Below are positions 5,977-5,988 of a DNA stretch of 5,988 nt, piece by piece. The position numbers and the translations under genes are program-made. The stretch covers positions 1-5,988 of the forward strand of contig CAKUPC010000068.1 of assembly GCA_934675095.1 (NCBI GenBank), written 5' to 3'. The notes below the pieces were generated by a model, which saw only the letters and a list, made by a program, of their open reading frames with translations, did no database searches and was not told where the DNA came from. The DNA comes from an uncultured Bacteroidales bacterium (GTDB lineage Bacteria > Bacteroidota > Bacteroidia > Bacteroidales > UBA932). The stretch's first letter is position 1. Each line of letters begins with the position of its first letter.

Positions 5977-5988
5977 AGAAATGTATAT

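Noticed and set aside
5981..5988. ATG at 5981 as the start of a next gene
   Set aside because: Only eight bases are visible, so no coding potential can be judged.

Overview
The window is a slice of one co-directional operon. Five genes lie on the + strand and are almost contiguous: one overlap (ATGA) and gaps of 10, 8 and 24 bp. I found no credible gene on the - strand, no RNA gene, no mobile element and no CRISPR array. The DNA is GC-rich. Most starts lack a strong Shine-Dalgarno sequence, and the protein families and their order resemble aryl-polyene/flexirubin-type pigment-lipid gene clusters of Bacteroidota. A GC-rich member of Bacteroidales (Alistipes/Rikenellaceae-like) is my best guess, but this is inference from style and not from a marker gene.

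Layout: (1) bases 1-763 hold the 3' end of a large protein: the back half of a PlsC-type acyltransferase domain followed by a short Rossmann methyltransferase-like region. In related clusters such tails sit behind an MMPL/RND-type exporter, but that part would lie outside the window. (2) Bases 760-2574 encode an FAD-dependent oxidoreductase of the CrtI / carotenoid isomerase / retinol saturase superfamily, with a doubtful N-terminus and two low-complexity insertions. (3) Bases 2585-3937 encode a PaaK/CapK-like adenylate-forming ligase. (4) Bases 3946-5166 encode a FabB-type ketosynthase with a complete Cys-His-His triad. (5) Bases 5191-5913 encode a FabG-type ketoreductase whose tetrad Asn is replaced by Ser. 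The window ends in a perfect 13-bp inverted repeat that could be a terminator.

Proposed joint function (inference): the ligase activates an aromatic or short carboxylic acid starter. The ketosynthase and ketoreductase elongate and reduce the chain on a carrier protein, with dehydratase, ACP and thioesterase expected outside the window. The acyltransferase fusion attaches or moves the product onto a membrane lipid. The flavoenzyme changes the redox state or double-bond geometry of the polyene or its lipid. The pathway class is known. The less ordinary points are the in-frame 57-bp microduplication of a translation start region, repeat-derived insertions in the flavoenzyme, and atypical residues near the active sites of the ketosynthase and ketoreductase.
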